Origin: Nemophila menziesii
Lineage: Eukaryota > Streptophyta > Magnoliopsida > Boraginales > Hydrophyllaceae
Assembly: GCA_029959085.1 (NCBI GenBank)
Contig: JARWIR010000036.1
Span: 868,001 to 932,000, forward strand
DNA length: 64,000 nucleotides
Reading direction: 5' to 3'
Both the position numbers and the translations under genes were made by a program. This document shows, piece after piece, positions 1 to 11,610 of the stretch. The notes beneath the pieces were generated by a model. The model was not told the origin of the DNA, did not search any database, and worked only from the letters and a program-made list of their open reading frames with translations. Position 1 is the first letter of the stretch. Each line of letters opens with the position of its first letter.

Positions 1-1367
1 TCCATTCTATGATTGAGATGAAATCCGTCACTTACTAATTTAAAACTATGATGGAATGTGTTCCATTTTTATTCTTATACCAAGATGAGATTTGTCTTGT
101 CTTCAATCTTAAGTCTGATATAAAATTGTCTCATTTCCATTTTAAGATTGAGATTGGACCTATCCCCTCTCTTATTTGTCTCATTTCTATCATAAATAGC
201 GATTGGATTTGTCCCTTCTCCGAAGACTAGAGTTTGTAGTGCTTTTTTTACACTACATAGTCTAAATGAAATATATTCGTGTATATCTGGTGGGCAGACA
301 ATAGATCAATGAAAGAACTCACTCTCAGGTAGAAACTAAGGGAAACTTATTGAAATGAAATTTAAAGATTCCATGTTGCTATGAAATAAAACAAAATTAA
401 GGAAATACCCTTCACAATTGCATTCTTTAATTTACATGATTCAAAAGTATCTCGAAATAATGCATTATATTATGTGCACCACAGATTACATTTATAACAT
501 CAGTTCGAAAATAGCTTTCAAACTTTATGACTTCATAAACTAATCACATTGCTGACTCATCATTTCTTTGCATATTAATTTATATTTAGTATATACTCTA
601 TTGAATTTGAGGATATGTATATTTCTAACTTTCCAGTGTCAATCATTTTTGATTCACTAGAAACTGATATGTATAATTCAACAAAAAATGATTAATTTAC
701 ATTTATTAAAATTTAGATCTCACAAACATATTTTATTAAAATAGCTTTACATTATATAACATATTTGTAAAACTTTGGTTTTATGAATAGAAGATTATAG
801 CATCTATGATATTAAAAATATATTATTATGGATATATAACTAGTTTTGGCATTTAAGGAAATAATAGCCAAACAATAATGATCAAATACTAAAAATGGAT
901 GTAATATTCTTACATGTTTATAAGTACACATATACAAGTAATACTTTTATTAATAGTTATATATAAGAATAACGAAAGTTGTTGATCATGAGTACCTATT
1001 CCATATTCCTGTACTACAAAGTCATTTTGTACTTTTCTTAAAAAAAATTCATATAGTTATATATACTAATAAAGTGATTAAAATAAAGAAAATTATGGAA
1101 ATATTAAATATTTATACTCAATCTATACTTTTGTATACTATAAGGCTAATTTCTTTTTTTTTTTAAAAAAGATCTTGACCATTATTTAAATAATAGAATA
1201 TCCGCTATAGTATAAGAAAAACTAAGCTTTTCACAAAAACAATTCATAGACTCTAAATCAATCATAGATAAAGATTATTATAATAAACTATAAATCACTT
1301 AATTTCTAAAAAGATGTTGTATTCATAAACTCTAGATAACTTTGAATACAATAAATATTCAACTTAC
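1..1367 (+). repeat. Array unit U0 (right part only)
   Basis: This is the right part of a unit that begins outside the window, so the array extends further left. It opens inside minisatellite block M1 (1-235). Next comes the block's tail motif (about 236-290, with ACTAGAGTTTG and a TACA..ATACATAG core). The rest is AT-rich DNA (290-1367) in which I see no coding sequence. It matches the same stretch of later units almost base for base, for example the 'ggtgggcagacaatag' word at 288 and 'ttgttgatcatg' at 979. Confidence 0.9.
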
Positions 1368-1418
1368 CCCAGTTGCAATATTAGTAGCTCTTCTCTTTGA
1401 GTTCTCTTTATCCTCCAT
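1368..1418 (-). pseudogene. 17-codon first exon, copy U1
   Basis: On the minus strand an ATG opens 17 codons reading MEDKENSKRRATNIATG, followed at once by a perfect plant splice donor, GTAAGT. It is a plausible first coding exon, rich in charged residues, of a gene running leftward, divergent from the DUF724 exons. I do not recognise the protein and found no second exon in the AT-rich DNA to its left. The exon recurs in ten units. Confidence 0.45.
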
Positions 1419-1659
1419 GGTCTTCTGAAAATGGGTCAGCCTAAAAAATAAGAAAAGTATCCAAGGTTATCTGTTATATTCTTTTTTTTGGTTGGGTAAC
1501 GATAATAAAATTAAAAATGACATATGCCTTTAATTGCTTAAATAATTGTATGAGTTTTTATTGGTGGGGGACCAAAAGGCTTAGCCGTTAAAAAACAATC
1601 TTATTGATCATATATACAATATATGGAGTTATATTTTTGTCATATCCATTATATCACTG

Positions 1660-1873
1660 ATATGTGATTTGTGTTATCTCTAATTATAAGATTGCGATTG
1701 AATTAGTCTTATCTCCATTTTACGATTGAGATGGAATTTGTCTCATCATCAATTTTAGATCGAGGTGTAAGTTGTGACATCTCCATTCTAAGACTGCGAA
1801 GAGATTTTTTTTATCTCCAATTTTAAGGTTGAATGAAATTTGTCATATTTTTATTCTAAGATTGAGATGTTTT
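1660..1873 (+). repeat. Minisatellite block M2, U1 (truncated)
   Basis: Degenerate tandem repeat with a 34-bp step, of the form 'gagatggaatttgtctcatc' plus 14 variable bases ending in 'taagatt'. Truncated by the deletion that removed region C. Confidence 0.85.
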
Positions 1874-2199
1874 TTAATTTCTTACCTCAGATCTCCTTGG
1901 AAAAAAAACACTATTTTATTTAGTATCTCAGATTGTTGGTTATGATATTTCAATTAAACTTTCAACAACAAAGGTATTTTTAGTTAATAACACATGTTTT
2001 TTTTAGAAAAACTCAATTTTAATAAATATTACAAATTTTTTCATTTCATGTTTATTTTTGCAATTTGAAAACTATTTAGAATTAGAAATAAGATTAAAAT
2101 AGGAAATTAATTATGTTTATCAAGAAAAAATAGTGTCAAATAAGCTTTAATAAATCTTATGATTTTAATTTATATGTTTGTGATTCCTTTGGTCCCAAT

Positions 2200-2880
2200 T
2201 AGGAGGTGGAGAGATCATCCTGAAGAGAAAAAGAGAAAGCCCACTAAAGGTACCAATAAAGTGTCTAGAATGTCTGATAATATGTAAAAACATAAACTTC
2301 TGATACAGTGGACATTTTTGTGGTGGATTTATAAAGTTACTACCAATACAATTTTGTTTGCAGATCCTACCGACATTAGAGTTGATGAAATAATGGATTA
2401 CGAATCACTTAAATGTGGTTTAAAGAGAAAATGCACGAGGACACTACTACAAGTAAGCATTAATGCTATGAGTTGGTTAATACTTTTTCCTTCGTTTTTT
2501 TGTTAATAATACTTTTTATTATATTTCTCCCAGCAAGTAAATAGGTGGTGGAATAGAAGGTTTGTGAAGAACATGGCATTGTGGGTAGCCTTTGAAGAAA
2601 TGGATGTGTTTAAAAAGATGCCATAGAAGCCTCGTTTCATGCCTCTGTTAAAGTACAAAGAAGAAGGCTTAGCTATTGGGAGTATGGTGACTTTTGCATT
2701 TTAAATTTCTATAACACTTGAATTAACCAAGGAAAAAAAAGATGTTCAAGGAAAACGAGATACATAAATTCAAGTATAACATAAGGGTGGACCGGTTAAT
2801 AGTTGTTCTAGTGGTTCAAAGTTTCTACAATTATCTCAAAGCTTACCCGATTCAAAGGCCTCTCCAATCTTATAAGAAAT
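2200..2880 (+). pseudogene. DUF724-type gene remnant, copy U1
   Basis: Three exon-like blocks with intron borders can be followed. Exon a (about 2200-2284) reads like GEIILKRKRE..PLKVPIKC. Exon b (2364-2452, after 'tttgcag', donor GTAAGC) reads like DPTDIRVDEIMD. Exon c (2534-2880) holds FEEMDVFKKMPQKPHFMPL and GLAIGSMVTF. The order 'F..M.VF..MPQ.PHF.PL ... REG.AIG.MVTFA' is, as I know the family, the C-terminal signature of plant DUF724 (agenet/Tudor-associated) proteins; no agenet part is present. Defects: the exon a acceptor CAG is CAA, one base is lost after DYESL (2408), and exon c has an in-frame TAG where others read CAG (near 2623). Confidence 0.65.
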
Positions 2881-3194
2881 AATATATATATTATTTCTCT
2901 CATTATATAGTTTTATCAATATTTTTTGGTCTATAATTCATGTAATAACTAGTAGGTACATAATAATTTTAGAGACAATTCTCACTTAAATTATGAAAAA
3001 ACATCAATTTCCTATTCAAATAAAATATTATTATAAATGTAAATGTTACCAAAAATACTCTTTTATCTATTAAATAGTAACTATATTTATTAATTAACAA
3101 GGCAGTTCACCTATATTTTCTACAATCAATTAATAGTAACTATATTAATTCATTAAAAAAATAAAAGTAAATATAAAATATTTTTTTACCAACG

Positions 3195-3650
3195 AAGGTT
3201 TTGAGGGATTTTTTTTTAAATTTGTTTCTTTGCTAAAAAGGGGTACTGGACAAGTTTTTTTATCCAACAGCTAGGGAAATTTTTTTGTCGCGTTTTACCT
3301 TCTTGCAAGAGGGTCGGAATTTTTATATTAGCAATTTTATTTCTTTTCAAAGGGGATAAATTGTTATTTTCGTTTGTTTCTCTTAAGGAGGCAAATTTAT
3401 CTTTTCAACATTTAACTTTTCAGCAGGGAAGGGACAAACTTTATAAAAAAAATTAAAGTATGGATGAAATTTTTTTACTTTTATATTTTTTTCTTTTCCA
3501 GCCAGGGACCCGTGGGAAGAATAATTTATTATAATTTTTTTCTTTCTAGGGAGAAGCGGGTATTTTTTAAAGGGATGAGAGGGGTTTTGGTAAGTTTTAT
3601 CGTTTTTTCTTTTTTTTTAGGGGCTGGGGTAAAAAAAATAAATTTTGTCC
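3195..3650 (+). repeat. T-rich tract with G clusters, U1
   Basis: Long T runs alternate with G-rich words such as 'aaaaggggtactggacaa', 'gcagggaagggacaa' and 'gaggggttttgg'. The words resemble each other, suggesting a very degenerate repeat of roughly 60-90 bp. No coding frame is conserved between units. Confidence 0.6.
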
Positions 3651-4335
3651 CATCTACATTATAAGATTGTGATAAGATTTGTGTCATCTCTATTTCAACA
3701 TTCAATGAGATTTTCTTGTCAATCCTACTGAGATAGGATTTATCCGAATAAATTTTTTTGAGCATCCGATAATATGAAAATAAGCGTTTATTGATAAATT
3801 ATAAATAATTTAATATGATAATTTTCATCTATTATTTTATAAATATTACACATAAATTTGAGATTTAATCCATAGTAAACAAGAAATAAAAGTATATTTG
3901 TATATTGTGCATGTGATGATATTTATCCTACCAAAATTGAGAGGGGTTTTTTCACCTCTATGCTAAGTTTGAGATTAGATTTCTCTCATCTCTAATTTTA
4001 AAATTGAGAAGAGTTTGCCCCATCTTATTTCTACGATTGAGATGGAATTTGTCTCATCTTCAAGTTTAGATTGAGATGGAATTTATCTTTTCTCCATTCT
4101 ATGATTGAGATGAAATTTTGTCACATATCTAATTTGAAGAATTTCATGGAATAAGTTTTATTTTTATTCTAATACTGAGATGAGATTTGTCACATCTTCA
4201 ATTTTAAGTCTGATATAAAATTTGTCTCATTTTTATTTTAAAATTGAGATTTGACCTACCCCTTTCTTCTTTGTCTCATTTCCATTATAAATTGCAATTG
4301 GATTTGTCCCTTCTCTAAAGATTAGAGTTTGGAGT
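3650..4335 (+). repeat. Minisatellite block M1, U1
   Basis: Same 34-bp type as M2, in two runs (3650-3760 and 3930-4335) around 170 bp of AT-rich sequence. Tail 'ttagagtttggagtgctttttt' at 4320. Confidence 0.85.
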
Positions 4336-5457
4336 GCTTTTTTGTACAAGACATGTTTAAATGAAATATTTTTGTGTATATCTGGTGGGCGGAAAATAGA
4401 TCAATGAAAGAACTCACACACAAGTAGCTACTAAGGGAAACTTATTACAATGAAATTGAAGGATTCCATGTTTCTATGACACAAAACAAAATTAAGGATA
4501 TACCCTTAACGGTTGAAGTCTTTTATATGCATGATTCAAAAGTATCTCAAAATTATGCATTATATTATGTGCACCACAGACTACTTTTATAACACCAGTC
4601 TCAAAATAGTTTTCAAACCTTCTAAGTTGGTAAACCAATCACTTTGCCGACTCATCATTTCTTTGCATATGAATTCATATTTAGTACATACTCTATTGAA
4701 TTTGATGTTATGTATATTGTTAACTTTTCGGTGTCAATTTTTGTTAATTCACTCGAAACTGATATGTTTAATTTGGCAAAGAATGATTAATTTACGGTTA
4801 TTAAAATTTAGATCTCACAAATATATCTTGTTAAAATAGATTTACATTATATAACACATTCGTAAAACTTTGGTTTTATAATTAGAAGATTATAGTCTCT
4901 ATGATATTAAAAATATATTATTATGTATATATAAATAGTTTTGGCATTTAAGGAAATAATGACCAAACTATAATGGTCAAATACTAAAATTGCATGTAAT
5001 ATTCTTACATATATATAAGTAAACATATACATGTAATACTTTTGATGCTAGTGATTTATAAGAATAACGAAAGTTGTTGATCATGCGTACCTATTCCATA
5101 TTCCACTACTACAAAGCCATTTTGTGCTTTTCTTAAATAAATTACATAGTTATATACACTAATAAAGTTATTAAGATAAAGAAAATTATTGAAACATTAC
5201 ACATTTATACTCAATCAATAATTTTGTATACTATAAGACTATTTTTTTGTTTTCTTAAAAAGATCTTGTCCATTATTTAAATAATGGAATATCCGCGCTA
5301 TAGAATAAACACTAACGTTTTCACAAAAAAAATTCATAGACTCTAAATCAATTACTGATAAAGATTCTTAAAATAAACTATAAATCACATAATTCCTACA
5401 TAGAAGATGTATTCATAAACTCTAGATAACTTTGACTGTAATAAGAATTCTACTTAC

Positions 5458-5508
5458 CTCAGTTGCGATATTATTAGCGTTTCTCTCTGAGTTTTCTTTA
5501 TCCTCCAT
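5458..5508 (-). pseudogene. 17-codon first exon, copy U2
   Basis: Open copy, MEDKENSERNANNIATE, with donor GTAAGT intact. The SERN variant is shared with the copy at 53221. Confidence 0.45.
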
Positions 5509-5739
5509 GGTCCTCTAAAAATGGGTCAGCGTAAAAAATAAGCAAAGTAACCATGTTACTTGTTATAGTCTTTTTTTTTGGTTGGTAACGATAAAAAAAG
5601 TAACAATGACAGATGCCCTTTATTGCTGAAATAATTGTATGGGTTTTTATGGGTTGGCCGACAGTAAACAAAAAGGCTTAGTCGTTAAAAAAAAAATCTT
5701 GTTGATCATATATACAATAGATGGAGTTATATATGTTCC

Positions 5740-6050
5740 ATCCCCATTATATTACTGATATGTGATTTATGTTATCTCTAATTATAAGATTTAGATGGAA
5801 TTAGGCACATCTCAATTTTACGATTGAGATGGAATTTGTCTCATCATCAATATTAGATCGAGATGTAATTTGTCGCATCTCCATTCTAAGATTGAGAAGA
5901 GATTTGTCTCATCTCCGATCTTAAGTTTGAATAGAATTTGTCATATTTTTATACTAAGACTGAGATGACATTCGTCCCCTATCTGATTTGTTCCATCTCC
6001 ATTATAAAATTGAGATGAAATTTGTACCTTCTTTGACGACTAGAGTATGG
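5740..6050 (+). repeat. Minisatellite block M2, U2
   Basis: About eight steps, ending in the tail 'ctagagtatggattgctttt', then the TA/CA microsatellite. The tail is a diverged copy of the tail of M1. Confidence 0.85.
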
Positions 6051-6589
6051 ATTGCTTTTCTGTACAATACTTCGTTTTATTTGCAAGATCACACACAAAC
6101 ATATATATATATACATACAAGAAAGAAAGTGTTATACAACTGACATCACTTATCTGGGAAAGAGGTAAATGATTCTGTTTTGATCATATCCAAGTAAGGA
6201 TACCAATCACACAAATTTTTAAGAGTATTGATAAGCTAAAATAAAAATTCGATACTTGATCAACCACGAGAAGTCCCACGTACCCAAAAAAAGACATGAT
6301 CACCAAGGCGAGTATTATATGTATTTGCCGAGTATAGAGGAGACAAAACATAGCCGTAGACATATATGCCAAAGAAATAATGCTCCACATGCAACTAACA
6401 TTTGAGAGTAGCGTCCTGCTACACATGAAGAATCATTTATGGCAGTTGTGAATCCACCTTGTCTAAAGTGCACACCTAGCCACATGCGTGCACCCACAAC
6501 ATTTGATAAATACCACATCTACTCCCGAATAGGGTACATTCTATATTTCTTTTATAATTTATGTAGTTACTATATAGTCTACAAGCCTT

Positions 6590-6893
6590 TGTAACTCCTC
6601 GGGTCAGGTAATAAGAATACCTTTGCATGAGTATTAGAGTGCCATCAGAGTGCACCTCCCTTTGGACCTGACCTAGTGTCAAGATTCACGAAGTTATATG
6701 TATGTAGTCGGTGCCTCGACAATGATAAGGAAGCGCTTTATAATTGTGATCTATAACCAGGCCTAGATTTGAACTTCAAGATATATGAGGCCTAGATATG
6801 AACTTCAAGATATATGAGTAGGGTGTATATTTGAGCCCAAAACATGAGAAAGAGTGTTATGATAAATGTGAAAAAGAGAAAAAATGTAGCAAA
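6590..6893 (+). other. Unrecognised Cys-rich coding-like segment, copy U2
   Basis: A plus-strand stretch that, read across its copies, gives one consistent protein-like sequence: ..VTPRVIRI..HEY.SAI, APPFGPDLVSRFMKLYVC, SGCLDNDKEAL, NGDLYPGLDLNFVIYESG, VYLSPKNEKECCDKCEKE. A TATAAA-type word lies about 100 bp upstream. I do not recognise the family; the clustered cysteines would fit metal binding, which is a guess. This copy is frameshifted and has a partial internal duplication ('gcctagatatgaacttcaagatatatgag' twice). Confidence 0.3.
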
Positions 6894-7202
6894 TAATGCC
6901 CGAACTTTGGTAAAAATATTATCAACAATGCTAACCTAGTGAAAGAGTTGGGTATAAAGGGAATGATATAGAGTATGTGACGATGATACCAAGACGTAAT
7001 ATTAGACCCGTTATGAACTCCTAATGACAAAATAAAAGAAAATCAAAATTAAGGAAGTGCGCGGCCACCGAGATACAACCATTGTCATTACTTTTATTTC
7101 AGAAATGTTTTATTAATATAATTTTTTACAAATAATCACTTAACTAATAAGGACGGGTTACAATTAACTTAAAATTTGGACAAGATGTTATAAAATTTTG
7201 GT

Positions 7203-7312
7203 TGGGCCTCTATGGTTATTTTATTTACTTATGTATGGGCTAATCTTATTTCTTTGGGCTAAAATTTTACTTAACCCTGTAACATACTTAGTTTATATGA
7301 ATCAAACCCTAA
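7203..7312 (+). promoter_or_regulatory. Promoter-like module, copy U2: three site II words and telobox
   Basis: TGGGCC at 7203-7208, TGGGCT at 7236-7241 and 7255-7260, then AAACCCTAACCC from 7304. Site II words with a downstream telobox are, from general knowledge, the combination found upstream of plant ribosomal-protein and other translation or cell-cycle genes. About 500 bp downstream lie the DUF724 exons. The sequence between has a CAG border after a T-rich stretch and could be 5' UTR with an intron. Promoter activity is inferred only. Confidence 0.45.
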
Positions 7313-7832
7313 CCCAACTTCTTTTAGATATATCATCACACTAATATCTCTTCCAGCATCAAAAGACTATTCACAGGCTGCAACCGCAAGCAATCATTAT
7401 CTCAGTTTCATCTCTTAACCCATTTTTTTATTATTTTTCTTAAGTAGAGAAAGTGGCAGTTTAGATCTCTGATTTCCGTAAAAGTGCCTTTTTTTAATTT
7501 CTTACCTCAGATCTCCTTGAAAAAAATATTATTTTATTTAGTATCTCAAATCGTTGGATATGATATTTCAATTAAACTTTCAACAACAAAGGTATTTTTT
7601 TCAATTCGTAATTTTTTGTTAATAACACATGTTTTTTAGCAAAAACTCAATTTTAATAAATATTTCATTTTTTTCATTTCATGTTTATTTTTGTAATTTG
7701 AAAACTATTTAGAATTAGAAATAAGATTAAAATAGGAAATTAATTATTTTTATCAAGGAAAAGTAGTGTCAAATGAGTTTTAATAGAGCTTATGATTGTA
7801 ATTTTGATGTTTGTGATTCCTTTGGTTTCCAG

Positions 7833-8505
7833 TTTGGAGGTGGAGAGATCATCTTGAAGAGAAAAAGAGAAAGGCCAATGAAGGTACCAATAAAGTGTCA
7901 AGAACATCTGATAATAGGTAAAAACATAAACTCCTGATATGGTGGACATTTTTGTGGTGGATTTATAGAGTAACTATCAATACAATTTTGTTTGTATATC
8001 CTACAAACATTAGAGCTGATGAAATGATGGATAACGTACCACTTGAAATGTGGTTTAAAGAGAAAATGCAGGAGGGTTCTACTACAAGTAAGCATTAAAG
8101 TTCTGAGTAGGTTAATACTTTTTCCCCGTTTTTTTGGTTAATAATACTTTTTATTATGTATTTCCCAACAAGTAAATTGGTGGGGGCATAGAAGGTTTGT
8201 GATGAACATGGAACTGTGGGCAACCTTTGAAGAAATGGATGTGTTTAAAAAGATGCCACAGAAGCCTCATTTCATGCCTCTATTAAAGTACAAAGAAGTT
8301 GAACGGTGAAGGCTTAGCTATTGGGAGTATGGTGACTTTTGTAGTTTAAATTTCTATAACACTTGAATCAACGAAGGAAAAAAAGATGTTCAAGGAAAAC
8401 GAGAAACATAAATTCAAGTATAACATAAGGGTTGACCAGTTAATAGGTGTTCTAATGGTTCGAAGTTTCTAGGCGTACACGATTCAAAGGCCTCTCCAAT
8501 GTAAT
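7833..8505 (+). pseudogene. DUF724-type gene remnant, copy U2
   Basis: This is the only copy in which exon b stays open: codon 8045-8047 is GAA (PLEMWFKEKM) where five sister copies have TAA. It is broken elsewhere. The exon b acceptor AG is AT (7996-7997), the exon c acceptor AG is AA, an extra base near 8310 shifts the frame in exon c ('gaacggtgaagg'), and a TAA follows MVTFVV. Confidence 0.65.
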
Positions 8506-8849
8506 CAGAAATAATATATATATATATATATATATATATTATTTCTCTCATTATATAGTTTTTATCAATATCCTTGGGCTATAATTCATGTAATAACTAG
8601 TAGGTACATAATAATTTTAGAGATAATTCTCACTTAAATTATTAAAAACCATCAATTTTCCATTTAAATCGAACATTATTATAAATTTAAAAGTTACCAA
8701 CATACCCTTCTAACTATTAAATAGTAACTATATTTATTAATTAACAAGACAGTTCACTAATATTTTCTACAATCAATTAATAGTAACTATATTAATTAAT
8801 TAAAACAAAAGTAAATATAAAATATTTGTTTACCAACAAAAGTTTTGAG

Positions 8850-9200
8850 GGAATTTTAAAAACTTTTTCTTTTCCAAAAAGGGGTACCGGACAAATTTTA
8901 TTTATTTATTTTGATTTGCTTCTCTTAAGGAGGCAGATTTTTCTTTTCAATGTTTTACCTTTTCAGCAGGGAAGGGACAAATTTTATAATTTTTAACAAG
9001 TAATGATGTAATTTTTCTTATTTTTAGATTTTTTTTTTCGGGGTCAGTTGGAAAAATATTTTTTTATAATTTTTTATTTTCAAGCAAAAAGTGGGGGACT
9101 GTATTTTTTTTAGATTATTTTTTTCTTTTAAGGGAGGAGGAGGGCTAGGGCAACTTTTATCATTTTTTCTTTTTTAGGAGGGGTTGGGGTAAAAAAATTA
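8850..9200 (+). repeat. T-rich tract with G clusters, U2
   Basis: About 100 bp shorter than in U3: the 'aacagctgtgg..gaaagaggggtc' part is missing. Confidence 0.6.
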
Positions 9201-9890
9201 AATTTTATCTCATCTACATTATAAGATTGGGATGAGATTTGTGTCATCTCTATTCAAAGATTGAGACGAGATTTTCATGTCAGTTCTACTGAGATGGGAT
9301 TTGTCCCATTAAATTTTTTGAGAATCCAATAATATGAAGATAAGCGATTTTTGATAAATTATTAATAATTTAATATGATTGTTTCTCATCTGTAATTTTT
9401 ATAAATATGATACATAAATTCGAGATTTAATCCACAATAAATAAGAAATAGAAGTATCGTTGTATATTGTGCATGTGGTGAGATTTGTCCTACAAAAATT
9501 GAGATGTAATTTTTCAACTCTATGCTAAGTTTAAGATAAGATTTGTCTCGTCTCTAATATTAAAACTGAGAAAGAGTTTGTCCTATCTTCTTTCTACGAT
9601 TGAGATGGAATCTGTCTCATCTTCAAGTTTAGATAAAGATGAAATATATATCTTATCTCCATTCTAAGATTGAGATGAAATTTGTCACGTATCTAATTTA
9701 AAACTATGATGGAATATGTTCCATTTTTATTCTTATACTAAAATGAGATTCGTCTCGCCTTCAATCATAAGTCTGATATAAAATTGTCTCATTTCCATTT
9801 TAAGATTGAGATTGGACCTCTCTTATTTGTCTCATTTCTATTATAAATTGCGATTGGATTTGTCCCTCCTCTAAAGAATAGAGTTTGGAG
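9195..9890 (+). repeat. Minisatellite block M1, U2
   Basis: Runs 9195-9310 and 9475-9890; tail at 9868. Confidence 0.85.
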
Positions 9891-11021
9891 GGCTTTTTTG
9901 TACAATACATAGTTTAAATTAAATATTTGGTGTATATCTGGTGGGCAAACAATATATTAATAAAAGAACTCACTCTTAGGTAGCAACTAAGGGAAATTTA
10001 TTAAAATGAAATTGAAAGTTTCCATGTTGCTGTGAAATTAAACAAAATTAATGAAATACCCTTAACAGTTAAATTCTTTGATTTACATGATTCAAAAGTA
10101 TCTCAAAATTATGCATTATATTATGTGCACCACAGATTACTTTTATAACATCAGTTCGAAAATATCTTTCAAACTTTCTGACTTCATAAACCAATCGCAT
10201 TGCTGACTCAACATTTCTTTGCATATGAACTTATATTTAGTATATACTTTATTGAATTTGATGATATATATATTGCTAATTTTCCAGTGTCAATCATTGT
10301 TGATTCACTCGAAACTGATATGTATAATTCAACAAAGAATGATTAATTTACAGCTATTAAAATTTAGATCTCACAAACATATCTTATTAAAATAGCTTTA
10401 CATTATATAACACATTCGTAAAACTTTGGTTTTATGAATAGAAGATTATAGCATCTATGATATTAAAAATATATTATTATGGATATATAACTAGTTTTTG
10501 GCATTTATGGAAATAATAACCAAACAATAATGATCAAATACTAAAAATGGATGTAATATTCTTACATGTATATAAGTAAACATATACAGGTAATACTTTT
10601 GATAATAGTCATATATAAGAATAACGAAAGTTGTTGATCATGCGTACCTATTCCATATTCCAGTACTACAAAGTTGTTTTGTACTTCTCTTAAAAAAATT
10701 TCATATATTTATATATACTAATAAAGTGATTAAAATAGAGAAAATTATGGAAACATTAAACATTTATACTCAATCCATAATTTTGTATACTATAAGGCTA
10801 TTTTCTTTGTTTTCTTCAAAAAGATCTTGACCATTATTTAAATAACAGAATATTCGCGCTATAGTATAAGAAAAACTAACGTTTTCACGAAAACAATTCA
10901 TAGACTCTAAATAACTTATAGATAAAGATTATTAAAATAAACTATAAATCACTTTATTTCTACACAGAAGTTGTATTCATAAACTCTAGATAACTTTGAA
11001 CGTAATAACTATTCTACTTGC

Positions 11022-11072
11022 CTCAGTTGCGATATTATTAGCTCTTTGCTTTGAGTTCTCTTTATCCTCAAT
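11022..11072 (-). pseudogene. 17-codon first exon, copy U3
   Basis: The start codon has become ATT and the donor is GCAAGT instead of GTAAGT, so this copy could not be used as it stands. Confidence 0.4.
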
Positions 11073-11334
11073 GGTCTTCTGAAAACGGGTCAGTGTAAAA
11101 ATAAGCAAAGTGACCAAGGTTATTTGTTATAGTCTTTTTTTTGGTTGGGTAACGATAATAAAATTAACAATTACAGATGCCTTGGATTGCTGAAATAATT
11201 GTATGAGTTTTTATGGGTTGGGGACAGTAAACCAAAAGGCTTAGCCGTTAAAAAACAATCTTACTGATCATATATACAATAGATGGAGTCATATTTGTGT
11301 CATCCCCATTATATTACTGATATGTGATTTGTGT

Positions 11335-11610
11335 TATCTCTAATTATAAGATTGAGATTGAATTAGTCTCATCTGCATTTTACGATTGAGATGGAATTTG
11401 TCTCATCATAAATTTTAGATCGAGATGTAATTTGTCTCATCTCCATTCTAAGAATGAGAAGAGATTTGTTTCATCTCTGATCTTAAGTTTGAATGAAATT
11501 TGTCATATTTTTATTTTAAAATTGAGATGACATTCGTCCCTTCTCTGATTTGTCCCATCTCCATTATAAAATTGAGATGAAATGTGTACCTTCTCCGAGG
11601 ACTAGAGTAT
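11335..11610 (+). repeat. Minisatellite block M2, U3
   Basis: 34-bp steps best seen at 11385-11460, then the tail 'ctagagtatggactac'. Confidence 0.85.

Larger units (their letters stand above)
1368..5457 (+). repeat. Array unit U1 (4.09 kb, region C deleted)
   Basis: The unit lacks about 1.5 kb. Block M2 (1660-1873) runs straight into the sequence just before the DUF724 exons ('tttttaatttcttacctcag', 1870), so the microsatellite, region C and the promoter module are gone. DUF724 remnant 2200-2880, T-rich tract 3195-3650 and M1 3650-4335 follow. The AT-rich 4340-5450 shows nothing I recognise. From about 2.9 kb onward it belongs to a subtype shared with U8/U9, for example 'catagtaaacaagaaat' at 3871 and 51644. 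Confidence 0.9.
5458..11021 (+). repeat. Array unit U2 (5.56 kb, full length)
   Basis: This is a complete unit: minus exon 5458-5508, M2 about 5740-6050, short TA/CA microsatellite near 6100, region C 6173-7190, promoter-like module 7203-7312, DUF724 remnant 7833-8505, a 26-bp AT dinucleotide run near 8513-8538, T-rich tract 8850-9200 and M1 9195-9890. AT-rich DNA without recognisable content fills 9900-11015. Its left part carries the U1/U9 subtype marks ('ggttggccgacagtaaac', 5643 and 53413). Its right part carries those of U3-U5, so the subtype changes inside the unit. Confidence 0.9.

Noticed and set aside
1..235. Short regular repeats as a possible CRISPR array
   Set aside because: The steps are contiguous and degenerate with no unique spacers, in a plant nuclear context; this is a minisatellite.
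7898..8095. Minus-strand ORFs of the type MLTCSSTLVHFLFKPHLKW in many units
   Set aside because: They are the antisense of DUF724 exon b and its intron, and exist only because the units resemble each other.
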